Of a DNA stretch of 64,000 nucleotides, positions 12,563-22,416 are shown piece by piece. The stretch covers positions 62,001 to 126,000 of the forward strand of contig NZ_AUBD01000009.1 of the NCBI RefSeq assembly GCF_000429065.1, written 5' to 3'. The notes beneath the pieces are model-generated. The model did no database searches and had not been told where the DNA came from. It was given only the letters and a program-made list of their open reading frames with translations. The DNA is from Silanimonas lenta DSM 16282. Its GTDB lineage: Bacteria > Pseudomonadota > Gammaproteobacteria > Xanthomonadales > Xanthomonadaceae. A program made the position numbers and the translations under genes. The stretch's first letter is position 1. The number at the start of each line of letters is the position of its first letter.

Positions 12563-13899
12563 TTCAGCCCTCCCAGCACCGGCTCGATGCGCCGTCCGGG
12601 AGCGGCGGCAGATGCCGGGCCAACGCTCCGCGGTGGCGCCGGAGACAGGCGCGCGGCCTGCGCCACCAGGGCTGCCGGCAGCACCGACTCGCCCGGCTCG
12701 TCGAGCCCGCGCAGTTCGCCCCGGGCGCGCTGCACCTGGCGCTCGGCACGGTCGAGCTCGTAGCTCACGCGCAGCAGCAGGCCCACGGCGGCACAGCTCA
12801 TCATCAGGCTGGAGCCGCCATAGCTGATGAAAGGCAGGGTCAGGCCCTTGGTAGGCAGGAGGCCGAGGTTCACGCCGATCGAGACGATGGCCTGGATGCC
12901 CACCGACAGGCCGATGCCGTAGGCCAGGAGGCCGGCGAAGTGGCGGCGCAGGTTCATGCAGCGCAGGCCGATCGAGAAGGCGCGCCACAGGAACACCGCA
13001 TACAGGCCGAGCACGAGGCAGACGCCGAGGAAGCCCAGTTCCTCGGCCAGCACCGAGAAGATGAAGTCGGTATGCACTTCCGGGAAGGCCTGCAGCTTCT
13101 GCACCGAGGCCCCGAGCCCGACGCCGCTCCACTCGCCGCGACCGATGGCGATCAGCGCCTGCACCAGCTGGTAGCCGCCGCCGAAGGGATCCTGAAAGGG
13201 CTCGCGGAAGCTGGTGATGCGGGCAAGCCGGTAGGGCTCGACCACCGCGATGCCCACGAAGCCCAGCACCACCGGCCCGCCGAGGACGGAAAGCTTCGCC
13301 ACCGAGGCGCCGCCAAGGAAGATCATGCCGCCGACGATGGCCAGCAGCAGGGCCGAGGAACCGAAATCCGGCTGGGCAAGCAGCATCAGGACCAGCAGGC
13401 CGGTCACGATCACCGGCTTGAGCAGGCTGGGAAAACTGCTGGCGAGCTCGTCGCGGCGTCGGGCGAGGTAGCTCGCCGCCCAGACGATCAGCAGCAGTTT
13501 CACCGCCTCCACCGCCTGGAAGTTCAGCACCACGAAATCCAGCCAGCGGCGGGCACCGTTCACCCGCACCCCGAGGCCCGGCACGAACACCAGCAGCAGC
13601 AGCACGAAGGAGCCCACCAGGGCCAGCTGCTGGTAGCGCTCCAGCTCGCGCAGCTCGAGCCGCATCGCCATACCGGCCAGCACCGCCCCCATGGCCAGCG
13701 CCACCAGCTGCTTTTGCAGGAAGTGGAACTCGCCGACACCCATCACCTCGGCCAGCCCGACCGAAGCCGAGGTGACCATCACCAGGCCGAGGACCAGCAG
13801 GGCGAGCGTGCTGCCGAGCAGCACGCGGTCGTAGCGCCCCTCGATGGCCTCGAGGCGGGTGGCCTGGTGCGGCAGCTCGATCGGCCGGGCCAGGGTCAT
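12559..13899 (-). CDS. ftsW: SEDS glycosyltransferase FtsW
   Basis: Septal peptidoglycan polymerase of the SEDS family that acts with FtsI. 446 residues with about ten membrane segments. The catalytic-loop region around [29 protein letters not shown] is recognisable, as is [20 protein letters not shown] near the C-terminus. It has a roughly 80-residue hydrophilic C-terminal tail rich in R, A and P. It starts directly at the mraY stop (TGATG). Many relatives have murD between these two genes; here there is none. Confidence 0.97.
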   Translation of the reverse strand: MTLARPIELPHQATRLEAIEGRYDRVLLGSTLALLVLGLVMVTSASVGLAEVMGVGEFHFLQKQLVALAMGAVLAGMAMRLELRELERYQQLALVGSFVLLLLVFVPGLGVRVNGARRWLDFVVLNFQAVEAVKLLLIVWAASYLARRRDELASSFPSLLKPVIVTGLLVLMLLAQPDFGSSALLLAIVGGMIFLGGASVAKLSVLGGPVVLGFVGIAVVEPYRLARITSFREPFQDPFGGGYQLVQALIAIGRGEWSGVGLGASVQKLQAFPEVHTDFIFSVLAEELGFLGVCLVLGLYAVFLWRAFSIGLRCMNLRRHFAGLLAYGIGLSVGIQAIVSIGVNLGLLPTKGLTLPFISYGGSSLMMSCAAVGLLLRVSYELDRAERQVQRARGELRGLDEPGESVLPAALVAQAARLSPAPPRSVGPASAAAPGRRIEPVLGGLK

Positions 13900-14975
13900 C
13901 AGCGCACCTTCAGGGTCGCCAGCGCGACCAGGGCGAGCATCACCGAGATGATCCAGAAGCGCACGATGACGCGCGGCTCGGGCCAGCCCTTGAGCTCGAA
14001 GTGGTGGTGGATCGGGGCCATGCGGAAGATGCGCCGGCCGGTGAGCTTGAACGAGGCCACCTGGGCCATCACCGAGAGCGTCTCGATGACGAAGATGCCG
14101 CCGACGATCACCAGCACGATCTCCTGACGGACGATGATGGCGATGCAGCCCAGCGCCGCGCCCAGGGCCAGGGCCCCGACATCGCCCATGAACACCATCG
14201 CCGGGTAGGTGTTGAACCAGAGGAAGCCAAGCCCCGCCCCGCCGATGGCGGCGCAGAGGATGGCGAGCTCGCCGGCCCCGGGCACGCGCGGGATGCCGAG
14301 GTATTCGGCGAACACCGCATTGCCCGAGGCATAGGCGAATACCGCCAGCACCCCGGCGGTGAGCACCACCGGCATGATGGCAAGGCCGTCGAGGCCATCG
14401 GTGAGGTTCACCGCATTGGAAAAGCCGACGATCCAGAAGTAGGCCACCACGACGAACATGGCCCCGAGCGGCAGGGCGAAGTTCTTCAGCAGCGGCAGGT
14501 AGAGCGTGGTGTTCGAGGGATGGTCGGCGGTGGCGAACAGCACGCCCGCCGCCACCAGGCCGAACAGCGACTGCAGCGCGTACTTGTGGCGCGACTTCAG
14601 CCCCTTGGGATCGCGGCGGACGATCTTGATCCAGTCGTCGAGCCAGCCGATCAGGGCGAAGGCCAGCAGCACGGCGAGGGTGATCCAGACATAGCGGTTC
14701 GACAGCTCCGACCACAGCAGGGTGGAGAGCGTGACTGCGAGCAGGATCAGCGCGCCGCCCATGGTCGGGGTACCGGCCTTGCTGAAGTGGCTCTGCGGGC
14801 CATCACTGCGGATCGGCTGGCCGCCGGCCTTGAGCCGGCGCAGACGCTCGATCACCCGAGGGCCCAACCAGAGTGCGAGGCCCAGCGCCGTCATCGCGCC
14901 GAGGATGGCGCGCATGGTGATGAACTCGAACAGGCCGAAGCCCGGGAACAGCCAGCGCATCAATTCAAGCAGCAT
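13899..14975 (-). CDS. mraY: Phospho-MurNAc-pentapeptide translocase MraY
   Basis: Integral membrane enzyme that transfers phospho-MurNAc-pentapeptide to undecaprenyl phosphate to give lipid I. The 358 residues contain ten predicted membrane segments. Family motifs are visible: [30 protein letters not shown] (catalytic aspartates) and [13 protein letters not shown]. The start at 14975 overlaps the murF end by 11 bp. Confidence 0.98.
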   Translation of the reverse strand: MLLELMRWLFPGFGLFEFITMRAILGAMTALGLALWLGPRVIERLRRLKAGGQPIRSDGPQSHFSKAGTPTMGGALILLAVTLSTLLWSELSNRYVWITLAVLLAFALIGWLDDWIKIVRRDPKGLKSRHKYALQSLFGLVAAGVLFATADHPSNTTLYLPLLKNFALPLGAMFVVVAYFWIVGFSNAVNLTDGLDGLAIMPVVLTAGVLAVFAYASGNAVFAEYLGIPRVPGAGELAILCAAIGGAGLGFLWFNTYPAMVFMGDVGALALGAALGCIAIIVRQEIVLVIVGGIFVIETLSVMAQVASFKLTGRRIFRMAPIHHHFELKGWPEPRVIVRFWIISVMLALVALATLKVR

Positions 14976-16332
14976 CGCCGCCCTCCCCGGCCAGCACGGC
15001 CTCGATCACCTTCTCCATCGCGCTGCCGCGCGACCCCTTGACGAGGCAGCGCACGCCGCGGGCGGCTGCCAGCGCCGCCTTCAACGCCGCGGCCAGTGCC
15101 TCGCGGCTGGCGAAATGCCGCCCGCCCTCGCCGAAGGCCCGCGACGTCTCCGCGGCGAGCTCGCCCACCGTCCACACGCGCGTCAACCCGGCCGCCTTCG
15201 CCTGCCGCCCGGCCTCGGCATGCATGGCCGGGCCGTCGGCGCCCAGCTCGCGCATGTCGCCAAGCACCAGCCAGGCCTCGCCGCCGCCCGCCGCCAGGGT
15301 GGCGATGGCGGCGGCCACCGAGCCGGGATTGGCGTTGTAGCTGTCGTCCACCAGCACATTGCCGCCCGGCAGCGCATGCGCCACCTGGCGGCCCTTCACC
15401 GGCAGGGCTTCCTCCAGTCCGCGCAGCACGGCTTCGAGGCCGGCGCCGGCAGCCAGCGCCATCGCCGCAGCGGCCAGCGCATTCATCACGCTGTGGCGCC
15501 CCGGCAGCGGCAGGAGAACCTCGGCGCGGCCGGCCGGGGTGCGCAGCTCGAAGCGCGAGCCCTGCGGGCCCTCTGCGATGTGCAGGGCGCGCACGTCGGC
15601 GTCCTGCTCGATGCCGAAGCGCAGCACCCGGCGCGTGCCGATGCGCTGCATGAAGTAGGGGGCGTAGGCATCGTCGGCATTGACCACGGCGATGCCGTCG
15701 TCGGGCAGGGCCTCGTAGATCGCGCCCTTGGTCTCGGCGATGCCGGAGAGACTGCCCATGCGCTCGATGTGGGCGGCGCCGACGTTGTTCACCAGCGCCA
15801 CGTTCGGGGTGACGATGCGGCACAGGTAGGCGATGTCGCCGGGCTTGCCGGCACCCATCTCGTAGATGGCGAAGCGCGCGTCCTCGGACGCCCCGATCAC
15901 CGCCAGCGGCAGGCCGATCTCGTTGTTGAGATTGCCCGGATTGGCATAGGCCGCGCCGGCATGGCGCAGGATGCCGTGCAGCAGGGTCTTGACCGAGGTC
16001 TTGCCATTGCTGCCGGTGAGCGCCAGCACCACCGCGGGGCGGCCTTCGGCGAGACCGGCGGCCAGCCCGCCCAGCGCCGCTTCGGTGTCGGCCACGTGGA
16101 GCTGCGGCAGCGCGGTATCCACCGGGCGCGAGACCATCACCGCCGCCGCGCCGGCGGCCTCCGCGCGGTCGATGAAGTCATGGGCATCAAAGCGCTCACC
16201 GCGCAGGGCGACGAACAGGGCGCCCGGCGCCAGGGTGCGGGTATCGGTAGAGACCGCACTGATCTCGCGGTCCTCACCGAGCAGGCGCCCCCCGGTCCAT
16301 TGGGCGATCAGGGAAAGCGGCACCGGTCTCAT
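14965..16332 (-). CDS. murF: UDP-MurNAc-tripeptide D-Ala-D-Ala ligase
   Basis: Adds D-Ala-D-Ala to complete the pentapeptide precursor. 455 residues with the Mur ligase P-loop GSNGKT at about 107-112, [13 protein letters not shown] and [13 protein letters not shown] in the central domain, and [11 protein letters not shown] at the start of the C-terminal domain. The ATG overlaps the murE stop (ATGA). Confidence 0.98.
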   Translation of the reverse strand: MRPVPLSLIAQWTGGRLLGEDREISAVSTDTRTLAPGALFVALRGERFDAHDFIDRAEAAGAAAVMVSRPVDTALPQLHVADTEAALGGLAAGLAEGRPAVVLALTGSNGKTSVKTLLHGILRHAGAAYANPGNLNNEIGLPLAVIGASEDARFAIYEMGAGKPGDIAYLCRIVTPNVALVNNVGAAHIERMGSLSGIAETKGAIYEALPDDGIAVVNADDAYAPYFMQRIGTRRVLRFGIEQDADVRALHIAEGPQGSRFELRTPAGRAEVLLPLPGRHSVMNALAAAAMALAAGAGLEAVLRGLEEALPVKGRQVAHALPGGNVLVDDSYNANPGSVAAAIATLAAGGGEAWLVLGDMRELGADGPAMHAEAGRQAKAAGLTRVWTVGELAAETSRAFGEGGRHFASREALAAALKAALAAARGVRCLVKGSRGSAMEKVIEAVLAGEGGDAA

Positions 16333-17798
16333 GCGCGGGTCTCCAGCGCGGCCCGGGCCTCGGCCACGTCGTCGAAGGGCAGGCGCTGACCGGCCACCTC
16401 CTGGTAGGGCTCGTGACCCTTGCCGGCCACCAGCACGATGTCGCCGGCCGCGGCTCCGCGCACCGCGGCGCGGATGGCGGCGCGGCGATCGCGCAGCACG
16501 CGGTGCTCGCCGGGACGGCGGAAGCCGGCGAGGATGTCGGCCACGATGGCCTCGCCGTCCTCGCCGCGCGGATTGTCGTCGGTCACGATCACCCGGTCGG
16601 CGCCGGCCTCGGCGACGGCGGCCATCTCCGGGCGCTTGCCGCGGTCGCGCTCGCCACCGCAGCCGAACACGCAGACCAGGGCCCCGCGGGCATGGCCGCG
16701 CAGGCTGGCCAGGGCCTGGGCCAGGGCGTCCGGGGTGTGGGCATAATCGACCACCACCAGCGGCTGCGTGCCACCGCCGAGCCGGGTCATGCGCCCGTGC
16801 ACCGGCGAAAGCCCGCCCAGCACCCCGGCTACCGCCTCGAAAGCAAAGCCGAGAGCCCGCAGGGCCGCGGCCACGGCCAGCAGGTTGTCGGCATTGAAGC
16901 GGCCGAGCAGCGGCGAGCGCACGGAAGCACGCTGCCCGCCTTCCACCAGCACGAAGCGCAGACCCTCGCCATCCAGCGCCAGCTCCTCGAGGTGCAGCCG
17001 GGCCGACGCCTGGCCGGCAGCCGAGACCGTCCAGACTTCGGCCACGCCGCCACGCGCGGCGAGCCGGGCGCCGAAGGCATCGTCGATGTTGAACACCGCC
17101 GCCTTCAGGCCGGGCATGGCGAACAGCCGGGCCTTGGCCTCGCCATAGGCCTCCATCGTGCCGTGGTAGTCGAGGTGGTCGCGGGTGAGGTTGGTGAACA
17201 CCGCGACCTCGAAGCGCACGCCGTCCACCCGCCCCTGGTCGAGGGCGTGCGAACTCACCTCCATCGCCACCGCCTGCGCGCCGTCCGCGCGCAGGCGGCC
17301 GAGCAGGGCATGCACGCTGAGCACGTCGGGAGTGGTGCGCTCGCCTTCGACGATCCGCCCCACCCGGCCGGCGCCGAGCGTGCCGATGGTGCCCGCCGGC
17401 ACGCCGAGCGCCTCGAGGGCCTGGGCCAGGAGCTGCACGGTCGAGGTCTTGCCATTGGTACCGGTGACACCCACCACCCGCAGGGCGGCGGAAGGCTCGC
17501 CGGCGACCCGGTCGGCCCAGGCGCCGAGGCGGGCACGCAGTGCCGGCACGGCGATGGCCCTGGCCGGCGGCACGAGGCCGGCGGGCACCAGACCATCGTG
17601 CAGCACCACCGCTGCGCCGCGCGAAAGCGCCGCCTCGGCATGGTGCAGGCCATGGGTGCTGGCGCCGGCCAGGGCCACGAAGACATCGCCCGGCTGCACG
17701 GCGCGGCTGTCGGCCACGAGGCGCGGCACCGGCACGTCGAGCACGGTGGGCACCGCTGCCACGCCCACCAGCAGGTCGGAGAGACGCAGGCCGCTCAC
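16329..17798 (-). CDS. murE: UDP-MurNAc-dipeptide--meso-diaminopimelate ligase
   Basis: Adds the third stem residue. 489 residues from a GTG at 17798 that overlaps the ftsI stop (GTGA). The P-loop GTNGKT is at about 113-118. DNPR at about 408-411 is the known signature for meso-diaminopimelate rather than lysine, as expected for a Gram-negative. Upstream open codons overlap ftsI and look unrelated, so the GTG start is preferred. Confidence 0.96.
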   Translation of the reverse strand: MSGLRLSDLLVGVAAVPTVLDVPVPRLVADSRAVQPGDVFVALAGASTHGLHHAEAALSRGAAVVLHDGLVPAGLVPPARAIAVPALRARLGAWADRVAGEPSAALRVVGVTGTNGKTSTVQLLAQALEALGVPAGTIGTLGAGRVGRIVEGERTTPDVLSVHALLGRLRADGAQAVAMEVSSHALDQGRVDGVRFEVAVFTNLTRDHLDYHGTMEAYGEAKARLFAMPGLKAAVFNIDDAFGARLAARGGVAEVWTVSAAGQASARLHLEELALDGEGLRFVLVEGGQRASVRSPLLGRFNADNLLAVAAALRALGFAFEAVAGVLGGLSPVHGRMTRLGGGTQPLVVVDYAHTPDALAQALASLRGHARGALVCVFGCGGERDRGKRPEMAAVAEAGADRVIVTDDNPRGEDGEAIVADILAGFRRPGEHRVLRDRRAAIRAAVRGAAAGDIVLVAGKGHEPYQEVAGQRLPFDDVAEARAALETRA

Positions 17799-19585
17799 GG
17801 CAGCCCTCCGGCGGGCCGGGCCTGCGCCACGGGCGGGGCGTCCATCGGCACCAGGCCATCGCTGCCCAGTTCGGCAGGCGCGGCCTTCGGCGCGGTGGCG
17901 AACCACTGACGCACATTGTCCGGCGGCACGTCCATCAAGCGCAAGGCACCGTCCATCACGCTGTGGAACACCGGAGCCGCCACCTGCCCGCCATAGAAGC
18001 GGCCGGCAGAGGGGTCGTGGATCGCCACCACCATGGCGAAGCGCGGCTGCTGCACCGGCACGATGCCGGCGAACACCGAGACATAGCGCTGCTGGTAGCC
18101 GCCCGGCACCGACTGGCGGGTGGTACCGGTCTTGCCGGCCACGCGGTAGCCGGCCACGGCGGCAGTGGTGGCGGTACCGCCCGGGGCGACCACCGTCTCC
18201 AGCATGCCGACCACGCTGCGGGCGATGTGCGGGTCGATCACCTGGCGGCCACGCGGCGCCGCGGCATTCCCACCCTTCACGAAGGTGGGCGGCAGCATGC
18301 GGCCTTCGTTCGCCAGCACGGCATAGCTCTGGGCGATCTGCAGCGGCGTGGCCGAGAGCCCGTAGCCATAGGAGATGGTGGCCTTCACCACCTCGCCCCA
18401 GCGGCGCGGCGGCGGCAGCACGCCCGTTGCCTCACCGGGAAAACCGCTGCCCGTGCCCTGACCGTAGCCGAAGCGGCTGAGCACGTCGTGGAAGTGCTCG
18501 TTCGACATCTCCAGCGCCAGCTTGGTGGCGGCGATGTTCGAGCTCTTCATCAGCAGGCGGGTCATGTCCACCATGCCGTAGTTGTTCACGTCGCGGATGG
18601 TGTGGTTGCGCAGCGGGAAGAAGCCCGGGCTGGTGTTGATCTGCCGGGTCGGATCGGCGCCGTTCTCCATCGCCGCCGCCACCGTCATCGCCTTGATCAC
18701 CGAACCGGGCTCGATGAGATCGGTGACGGCGCGGTTGCGGCGCGCCGCGCCATCGCCGCTGCCGCGGGCATTCGGGTTGTAGCTCGGCTGGTTGACCATG
18801 GCGACGATCTCGCCACTCGGGATGTCGAGCACCACCACCGATCCGCTGCGGGCCTGATGCTTGGCGATCGCGGCCTTGAGCTCGCGGTAGGCGAGGTACT
18901 GCACGCGGCGGTCGATGGCGAGCACGAGATCGCGTCCCGGCTCGGCCGGGCGCACCAGGTCCACATCCTCGATGATGCGCCCCTGGCGGTCGCGGACGAT
19001 GCGCTTGAGGCCCGGCTTGCCGGTGAGCCAGCCGTCGAAGGCCAGCTCCAGACCCTCCTGCCCCTGGTCGTCGATGTTGGTGAAGCCCAGCACATGGGCC
19101 ATCACCTCGCCATGCGGATAGAAGCGGCGGAACTCGCGCTGCTGGTGCACCCCCGGGATGCCGAGTCCGATCACCGCCGCGGCCTCGTCGGGATTCATGT
19201 GCCGGCGCAGGTAGACGAACTCGCGGTCGGCACGCTCGGAGACACGCCGCGCCAGCTCCTCCGGGGCGATGGAGAGCGCCCGCCCCAGCTCGGGCAGGCG
19301 CTCGGGATGGCCAAGCAGTTCCCTGGGATTGGCCCAGACCGAGGCCACCGGCGAGGAGGCGGCGAGCGTCTCGCCATTGCGGTCGAGGATGCTGCCGCGC
19401 GAGGCCACGATCGGCACCTCGCGCACGAAGCGGGCATCGCCCTGCTGCTGATAGAAGCTGGTACTCACCAGCTGCAGCCAGGCGGCGCGCGCCACCAGGG
19501 TGAAGCCGCAGGCCACCAGCACCGCTGCCAGCCACAGCAGGCGCAGGCGCGGATCGAAGGTGTTGGGACGCGGGCGCGTGCTCAT
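17795..19585 (-). CDS. ftsI: Septal transpeptidase FtsI (PBP3)
   Basis: Class B penicillin-binding protein that cross-links septal peptidoglycan. 596 residues: membrane anchor at about 16-38, dimerisation domain beginning [17 protein letters not shown], and transpeptidase domain. The active-site set is complete: S295-V-I-K298, S348-S-N350 and K485-T-G-T488. A proline/alanine-rich C-terminal tail follows. The ATG overlaps the ftsL stop. Confidence 0.98.
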   Translation of the reverse strand: MSTRPRPNTFDPRLRLLWLAAVLVACGFTLVARAAWLQLVSTSFYQQQGDARFVREVPIVASRGSILDRNGETLAASSPVASVWANPRELLGHPERLPELGRALSIAPEELARRVSERADREFVYLRRHMNPDEAAAVIGLGIPGVHQQREFRRFYPHGEVMAHVLGFTNIDDQGQEGLELAFDGWLTGKPGLKRIVRDRQGRIIEDVDLVRPAEPGRDLVLAIDRRVQYLAYRELKAAIAKHQARSGSVVVLDIPSGEIVAMVNQPSYNPNARGSGDGAARRNRAVTDLIEPGSVIKAMTVAAAMENGADPTRQINTSPGFFPLRNHTIRDVNNYGMVDMTRLLMKSSNIAATKLALEMSNEHFHDVLSRFGYGQGTGSGFPGEATGVLPPPRRWGEVVKATISYGYGLSATPLQIAQSYAVLANEGRMLPPTFVKGGNAAAPRGRQVIDPHIARSVVGMLETVVAPGGTATTAAVAGYRVAGKTGTTRQSVPGGYQQRYVSVFAGIVPVQQPRFAMVVAIHDPSAGRFYGGQVAAPVFHSVMDGALRLMDVPPDNVRQWFATAPKAAPAELGSDGLVPMDAPPVAQARPAGGLP

Positions 19586-19851
19586 GGCTGCACCACCACC
19601 ACTTCCGCGCCTTCCGGGAACTTCATGCCGAGCTTGGTCACCGCCACCTGCTCGATGCGGTTCGGCTCCGACCAGGTGGCCTGCTCGATCTGCAGGCGGC
19701 CGAACTCGATGTTCAGCTCGTCGCGCTCCTTCTCCAGCCGCGAGAGCTCGATGAAGCCGGCGCGGTGATGGTGGCGGCTGAGCACCACGGCCACGGCGCT
19801 GCTGGCCACCAGGCCGAGCAGCAGGAGCAGCAGGAAGGCCCGCAGGCTCAT
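19582..19851 (-). CDS. ftsL: Cell division protein FtsL
   Basis: Small bitopic divisome protein that pairs with FtsB through a coiled coil. 89 residues with one membrane segment at about 4-25, then a leucine-zipper-like stretch ([20 protein letters not shown]) and the family ending [13 protein letters not shown]. Identified as much by position between rsmH and ftsI as by sequence. It overlaps both neighbours by 4 bp. Confidence 0.95.
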   Translation of the reverse strand: MSLRAFLLLLLLGLVASSAVAVVLSRHHHRAGFIELSRLEKERDELNIEFGRLQIEQATWSEPNRIEQVAVTKLGMKFPEGAEVVVVQP

Positions 19852-20804
19852 GCGCCCTCCCCTGCCACGGCGAGCTTCTCGGCCACCCGCAGCACCGCAC
19901 TGCGGGCGCGTGGATTGATCGCCACCTCGGCCTCGTCGGCCTTGATGGCGCCGCCCACGTCACGCAGGCGCGGCACGAAAGGCGCGACCACCGGGCTGCG
20001 GCGGTTGGCCGGCGGCGCCTTGGCGCGCTCGGCGATGAACTGCTTGGTGATGCGGTCCTCCAGCGAATGGAAGCTGATCACCGCCAGCCGCCCGCCCACC
20101 TTCAGCGCCCGCTCCGCGGCCTCGAGGCCGGCCACGAGATCGTCCAGTTCGGCGTTCACGTGGATGCGGATGGCCTGGAAGCTGCGGGTGGCGGGATGGG
20201 TCTTGCCATCGCCGCGGCCCAGCAGCCTGGCGATCAGGTCGGCAAGATCGCCGGTGCGCTCGAAGGGTCGCTCGGCGCGGCGGGCGACGATGGCACGCGC
20301 GATGCGGCGGCTCTGCCGCTCCTCGCCGTATTCCCACAGCACGCGGGCGATCTCGGCCTCGCTGGCGGTGTTCACGAACTCCGCCGCACTGATGCCGCGC
20401 GTCGGATCCATGCGCATGTCGAGCGGGCCATCGAGGCGGAAGCTGAAGCCGCGCGCGGCCTCGTCGAGTTGCGGCGAGGACACGCCAAGATCGAACAGCA
20501 CCCCATCGAGACCGCCGGCCGTCTCGCCCCACTCGCCCAGCGTGGCGAAGCTGGCATGGCGCACCCGGACGCGGGCATCGCCAGCCGCCAGGGCTTCGGC
20601 TTCACGGATCGCTTCCGGGTCCTTGTCCATCACCAGCAGGCGGCCCTCCGGGCCGAGTCGTTCGAGAATGCCGCGGGCGTGGCCGCCGCGACCGAAGGTG
20701 CCATCGAGGTAGGTTCCCGCGGGCCTGACGGCGAGGCCTTCCAGTACCGGCGCCCAAAGCACCGGCACGTGTCGCGGGGTCGGTGCGATGGACGCGCTGG
20801 CCAT
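19848..20804 (-). CDS. rsmH: 16S rRNA m4C1402 methyltransferase RsmH
   Basis: SAM-dependent N4-methylation of C1402 in 16S rRNA. 318 residues with [13 protein letters not shown] at the N-terminus, the SAM loop [31 protein letters not shown] and the C-terminal [12 protein letters not shown]. The ATG at 20804 lies 5 bp after the mraZ stop. Its partner modification of the same nucleotide is made by RsmI, encoded nearby at 22417-23247. Confidence 0.97.
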   Translation of the reverse strand: MASASIAPTPRHVPVLWAPVLEGLAVRPAGTYLDGTFGRGGHARGILERLGPEGRLLVMDKDPEAIREAEALAAGDARVRVRHASFATLGEWGETAGGLDGVLFDLGVSSPQLDEAARGFSFRLDGPLDMRMDPTRGISAAEFVNTASEAEIARVLWEYGEERQSRRIARAIVARRAERPFERTGDLADLIARLLGRGDGKTHPATRSFQAIRIHVNAELDDLVAGLEAAERALKVGGRLAVISFHSLEDRITKQFIAERAKAPPANRRSPVVAPFVPRLRDVGGAIKADEAEVAINPRARSAVLRVAEKLAVAGEGA

Positions 20805-20809
20805 CGCCG

Positions 20810-21256
20810 CTACAACCGCAGGTCCTGCATCGCCGCGCTGATGCCCGCCTGGCCGATGGTCTGCCGCATCTGCGCGAGGTGGGCCTGCTCGCTCCACAGC
20901 TCGAGCCGCCCGCCCATGCCCATGAGCACCGCCCGCTTCTCGATGCCCGAGGTCATCCGCATCGAGGCCGGAAGCAGCACCCGCCCGGCGGAATCCGGCT
21001 CCAGCGGCGTGGCCGCGCCCACCAGCATGCGCTGCAGCACGCGGTGTTCCGGCACGAAGGGCGAGAGCGCCACCACCTGGTCGCGCACTGCCTGCCAGGC
21101 CGCTTCGGGATAGAGGTAGAGCGAGCCTTGGTCGAAGGGGTTGTAGGTGAGCACGAGACGGTTGCCGCACTCACGCGCGACGATCTCGCGGAAGGCGACG
21201 GGAATCGCCAGCCGGCCCTTGTCGTCGATCGTGATGGCGGTCTCGCCCTGGAACAT
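20810..21256 (-). CDS. mraZ: Transcriptional regulator MraZ
   Basis: AbrB-fold regulator and first gene of the dcw cluster; in E. coli it represses its own operon. 148 residues with the two family DxxxR motifs, DDKGRLAIP and DSAGRVLLP. The ATG at 21256 ([14 protein letters not shown]) is the conserved start; a GTG at 21286 is in frame but lies inside the operator. The leader just upstream holds MraZ boxes with exact 10-bp spacing, so autoregulation is likely here too. Confidence 0.96.
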   Translation of the reverse strand: MFQGETAITIDDKGRLAIPVAFREIVARECGNRLVLTYNPFDQGSLYLYPEAAWQAVRDQVVALSPFVPEHRVLQRMLVGAATPLEPDSAGRVLLPASMRMTSGIEKRAVLMGMGGRLELWSEQAHLAQMRQTIGQAGISAAMQDLRL

Positions 21257-21270
21257 GCCCGTCGGTGGAC

Positions 21271-21295
21271 TCCCACCTTCTCCCACAAAAAACCA
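21271..21295 (-). promoter_or_regulatory. MraZ operator: three 10-bp-spaced boxes
   Basis: On the minus strand, TGGTT (21295-21291), TGGGA (21285-21281) and TGGGA (21275-21271), each separated by 5 bp. This matches the TGGGN-N5 triple repeat reported for E. coli MraZ, with the promoter-proximal box degenerate. It lies at about +13 to +38 of the predicted transcript, between promoter and mraZ start. Confidence 0.75.
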
Positions 21296-21314
21296 GAAAT
21301 TCCCTCAGGCGCCC

Positions 21315-21343
21315 ACGGTAGGCCCGTGACGGGGGAGTGTCAA
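21315..21343 (-). promoter_or_regulatory. Predicted mraZ/dcw promoter
   Basis: A perfect TTGACA -35 box (21343-21338), a 17-bp spacer and a weak TACCGT -10 box (21320-21315) on the minus strand. The predicted start lies near 21308, giving a leader of about 50 nt containing the MraZ boxes. Confidence 0.65.
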
Positions 21344-21390
21344 TGACTTTTTGCGGGCAATTTCGCTAGGCGCATCAAGGCCTTAGCCAA

Positions 21391-21423
21391 CACTTCAAGT
21401 ATCACTTTAAGTATTTATCCACA
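21391..21423. promoter_or_regulatory. Tandem 12-bp repeat abutting a DnaA box
   Basis: CACTTCAAGTAT and CACTTTAAGTAT stand head to tail (21391-21414, one mismatch). They are followed without a gap by TTATCCACA (21415-21423), the exact DnaA-box consensus. The block is markedly AT-rich against its surroundings. The DnaA box overlaps one arm of a 9-bp inverted repeat (CCACAGGCC, 21419-21427; GGCCTGTGG, 21463-21471). Function unknown; control of the dcw operon by DnaA is an inference. Confidence 0.6.
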
Positions 21424-21613
21424 GGCCTTGTTTTCAGTGGAAACGTGACCGGCCCGACGCTTGGCCTGTGGCAGCCGGCCCGGCACGGCCACCGGGCCGC
21501 CGGAGCGCGGCAGGGAAGCAGCAAGGCGACGGCGGGCCGGGAGGAGGGGGGCAGCGGCGGCCGGGCGGGCACGGGTCCGCCGCCCGGCGAACCCCGGGGA
21601 CAATGGGGGAGGA
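21424..21613. other. Non-coding GC-rich stretch between rnpB and mraZ region
   Basis: No gene is supported here. It holds the second arm of the 9-bp inverted repeat (21463-21471). A 9-bp perfect hairpin (GCCGGGCGG, 21560-21568; CCGCCCGGC, 21580-21588) lies downstream of rnpB and could help form its 3' end, though no T-run follows. Confidence 0.5.
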
Positions 21614-21988
21614 GGTGACGGAGCCGGCCGATAAGCCGGGTTCTGTAGGCGGCCTTGCGGCCGCTGGCAGCCATTCCTCTCGGCGACACCTCGCGGTGGC
21701 GCTCAAGCAACCTACCCGGGTGCAGGCCGGGCCGGCCCATCGCACCCCTATTTGGTCTTGCTCCGGGTGGGGTTTGCCGTGCCCCGCGGCGTTGGCCCCG
21801 CGAGCGGTGGGCTCTTACTCCACCGTTTCACCCTTGCCACGCACCCTCGCGGGCCGTTCGGCGGTCTGTTCTCTGTTGCACTTTCCGTCGGCTCGCGCCG
21901 CCCAGGCGTTACCTGGCACCCTGCCCTGTGGAGCCCGGACTTTCCTCGGCGGGATTGCTCCCGACGCGACTGCCTGGCCGACTCCGTC
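21614..21988 (-). ncRNA. rnpB: RNase P RNA, bacterial type A
   Basis: Catalytic RNA of RNase P, which trims tRNA 5' leaders. About 375 nt, close to the 377 nt of E. coli. Recognised on the minus strand by GAGGAAAGTCCGGGCTCC (21947-21930), GTGCCAGGTAACGCCTGG just after it, the CAAATAGGGG segment near 21750, and ACAGAACCCGGCTTATCGG (21646-21628) near the 3' end. The two ends pair (GGAGTCGGCC with GGCCGGCTCC), which sets the boundaries to within a few bases. Its 5' end falls 7 nt after a TACACT box. Confidence 0.96.
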
Positions 21989-21994
21989 GCCGCC

Positions 21995-22000
21995 AGTGTA
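21995..22000 (-). promoter_or_regulatory. rnpB -10 box
   Basis: TACACT on the minus strand, seven bases before the 5' end of RNase P RNA deduced from its terminal helix. No convincing -35 box at 16-18 bp. Confidence 0.5.
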
Positions 22001-22095
22001 CGCGCCGCGGCGGGGTGGCGGATGAACCGGCGCGGTCGGCTGGCGCGTGTGGCATGTTCCGCTGGATCGCTTGCCGGCCGCGCACGGTTCCATCT

Positions 22096-22401
22096 GGAGT
22101 GCGCCTGCCTCGTGCGGAAGGCGGTCGCGGGCGCCTCAGATTCCGCGTCCGGCTCCATATTCGGCGACGCAGGCCATCCTAGGCCTCTCCCCACTGACCG
22201 CCATCCGCACGGGCGCGGCGCGGGAAGTTCGTCGCGGTGCTGTCGGGAAAAGCACGGCTCGCCGCAGCCACGCGGAGCGCCGCGCCCGCGGGGAGTGCGC
22301 CCCCGTGAGCGAGGCACGACGCCGAGCGTCCGCGAATACGGCGCTGGACGCAGAGTTTGAGCGGCACGGGGGCGCAATCACCGCGAAGGCAGGCGCTCCC
22401 C
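22096..22401. repeat. Intergenic repeat, copy A
   Basis: Non-coding stretch between rnpB and the 3' end of rsmI. The ends resemble imperfect terminal inverted repeats (22096-22109 and 22388-22401, 12 of 14 matching after reversal). Two internal blocks recur at 52074-52090 and 52244-52281: a 17-bp exact block at 22101-22117 and a 38-bp block at 22273-22310 with one mismatch. Spacing between blocks is almost the same (about 210 bp). This suggests a short non-autonomous or REP/MITE-like element; no coding potential is seen. Confidence 0.6.
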
Positions 22402-22416
22402 GGAGAAATGCCCCAC

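Noticed and set aside
21560-21588. Hairpin as a full rnpB terminator
   Set aside because: The 9-bp stem is real but lacks a T-run and lies about 25 bp beyond the RNA end; kept only as a comment.
21402-22416. Several open frames of 60-210 codons between mraZ and rsmI
   Set aside because: They overlap RNase P RNA, the operator region or the repeat and show no start signal or conserved composition.
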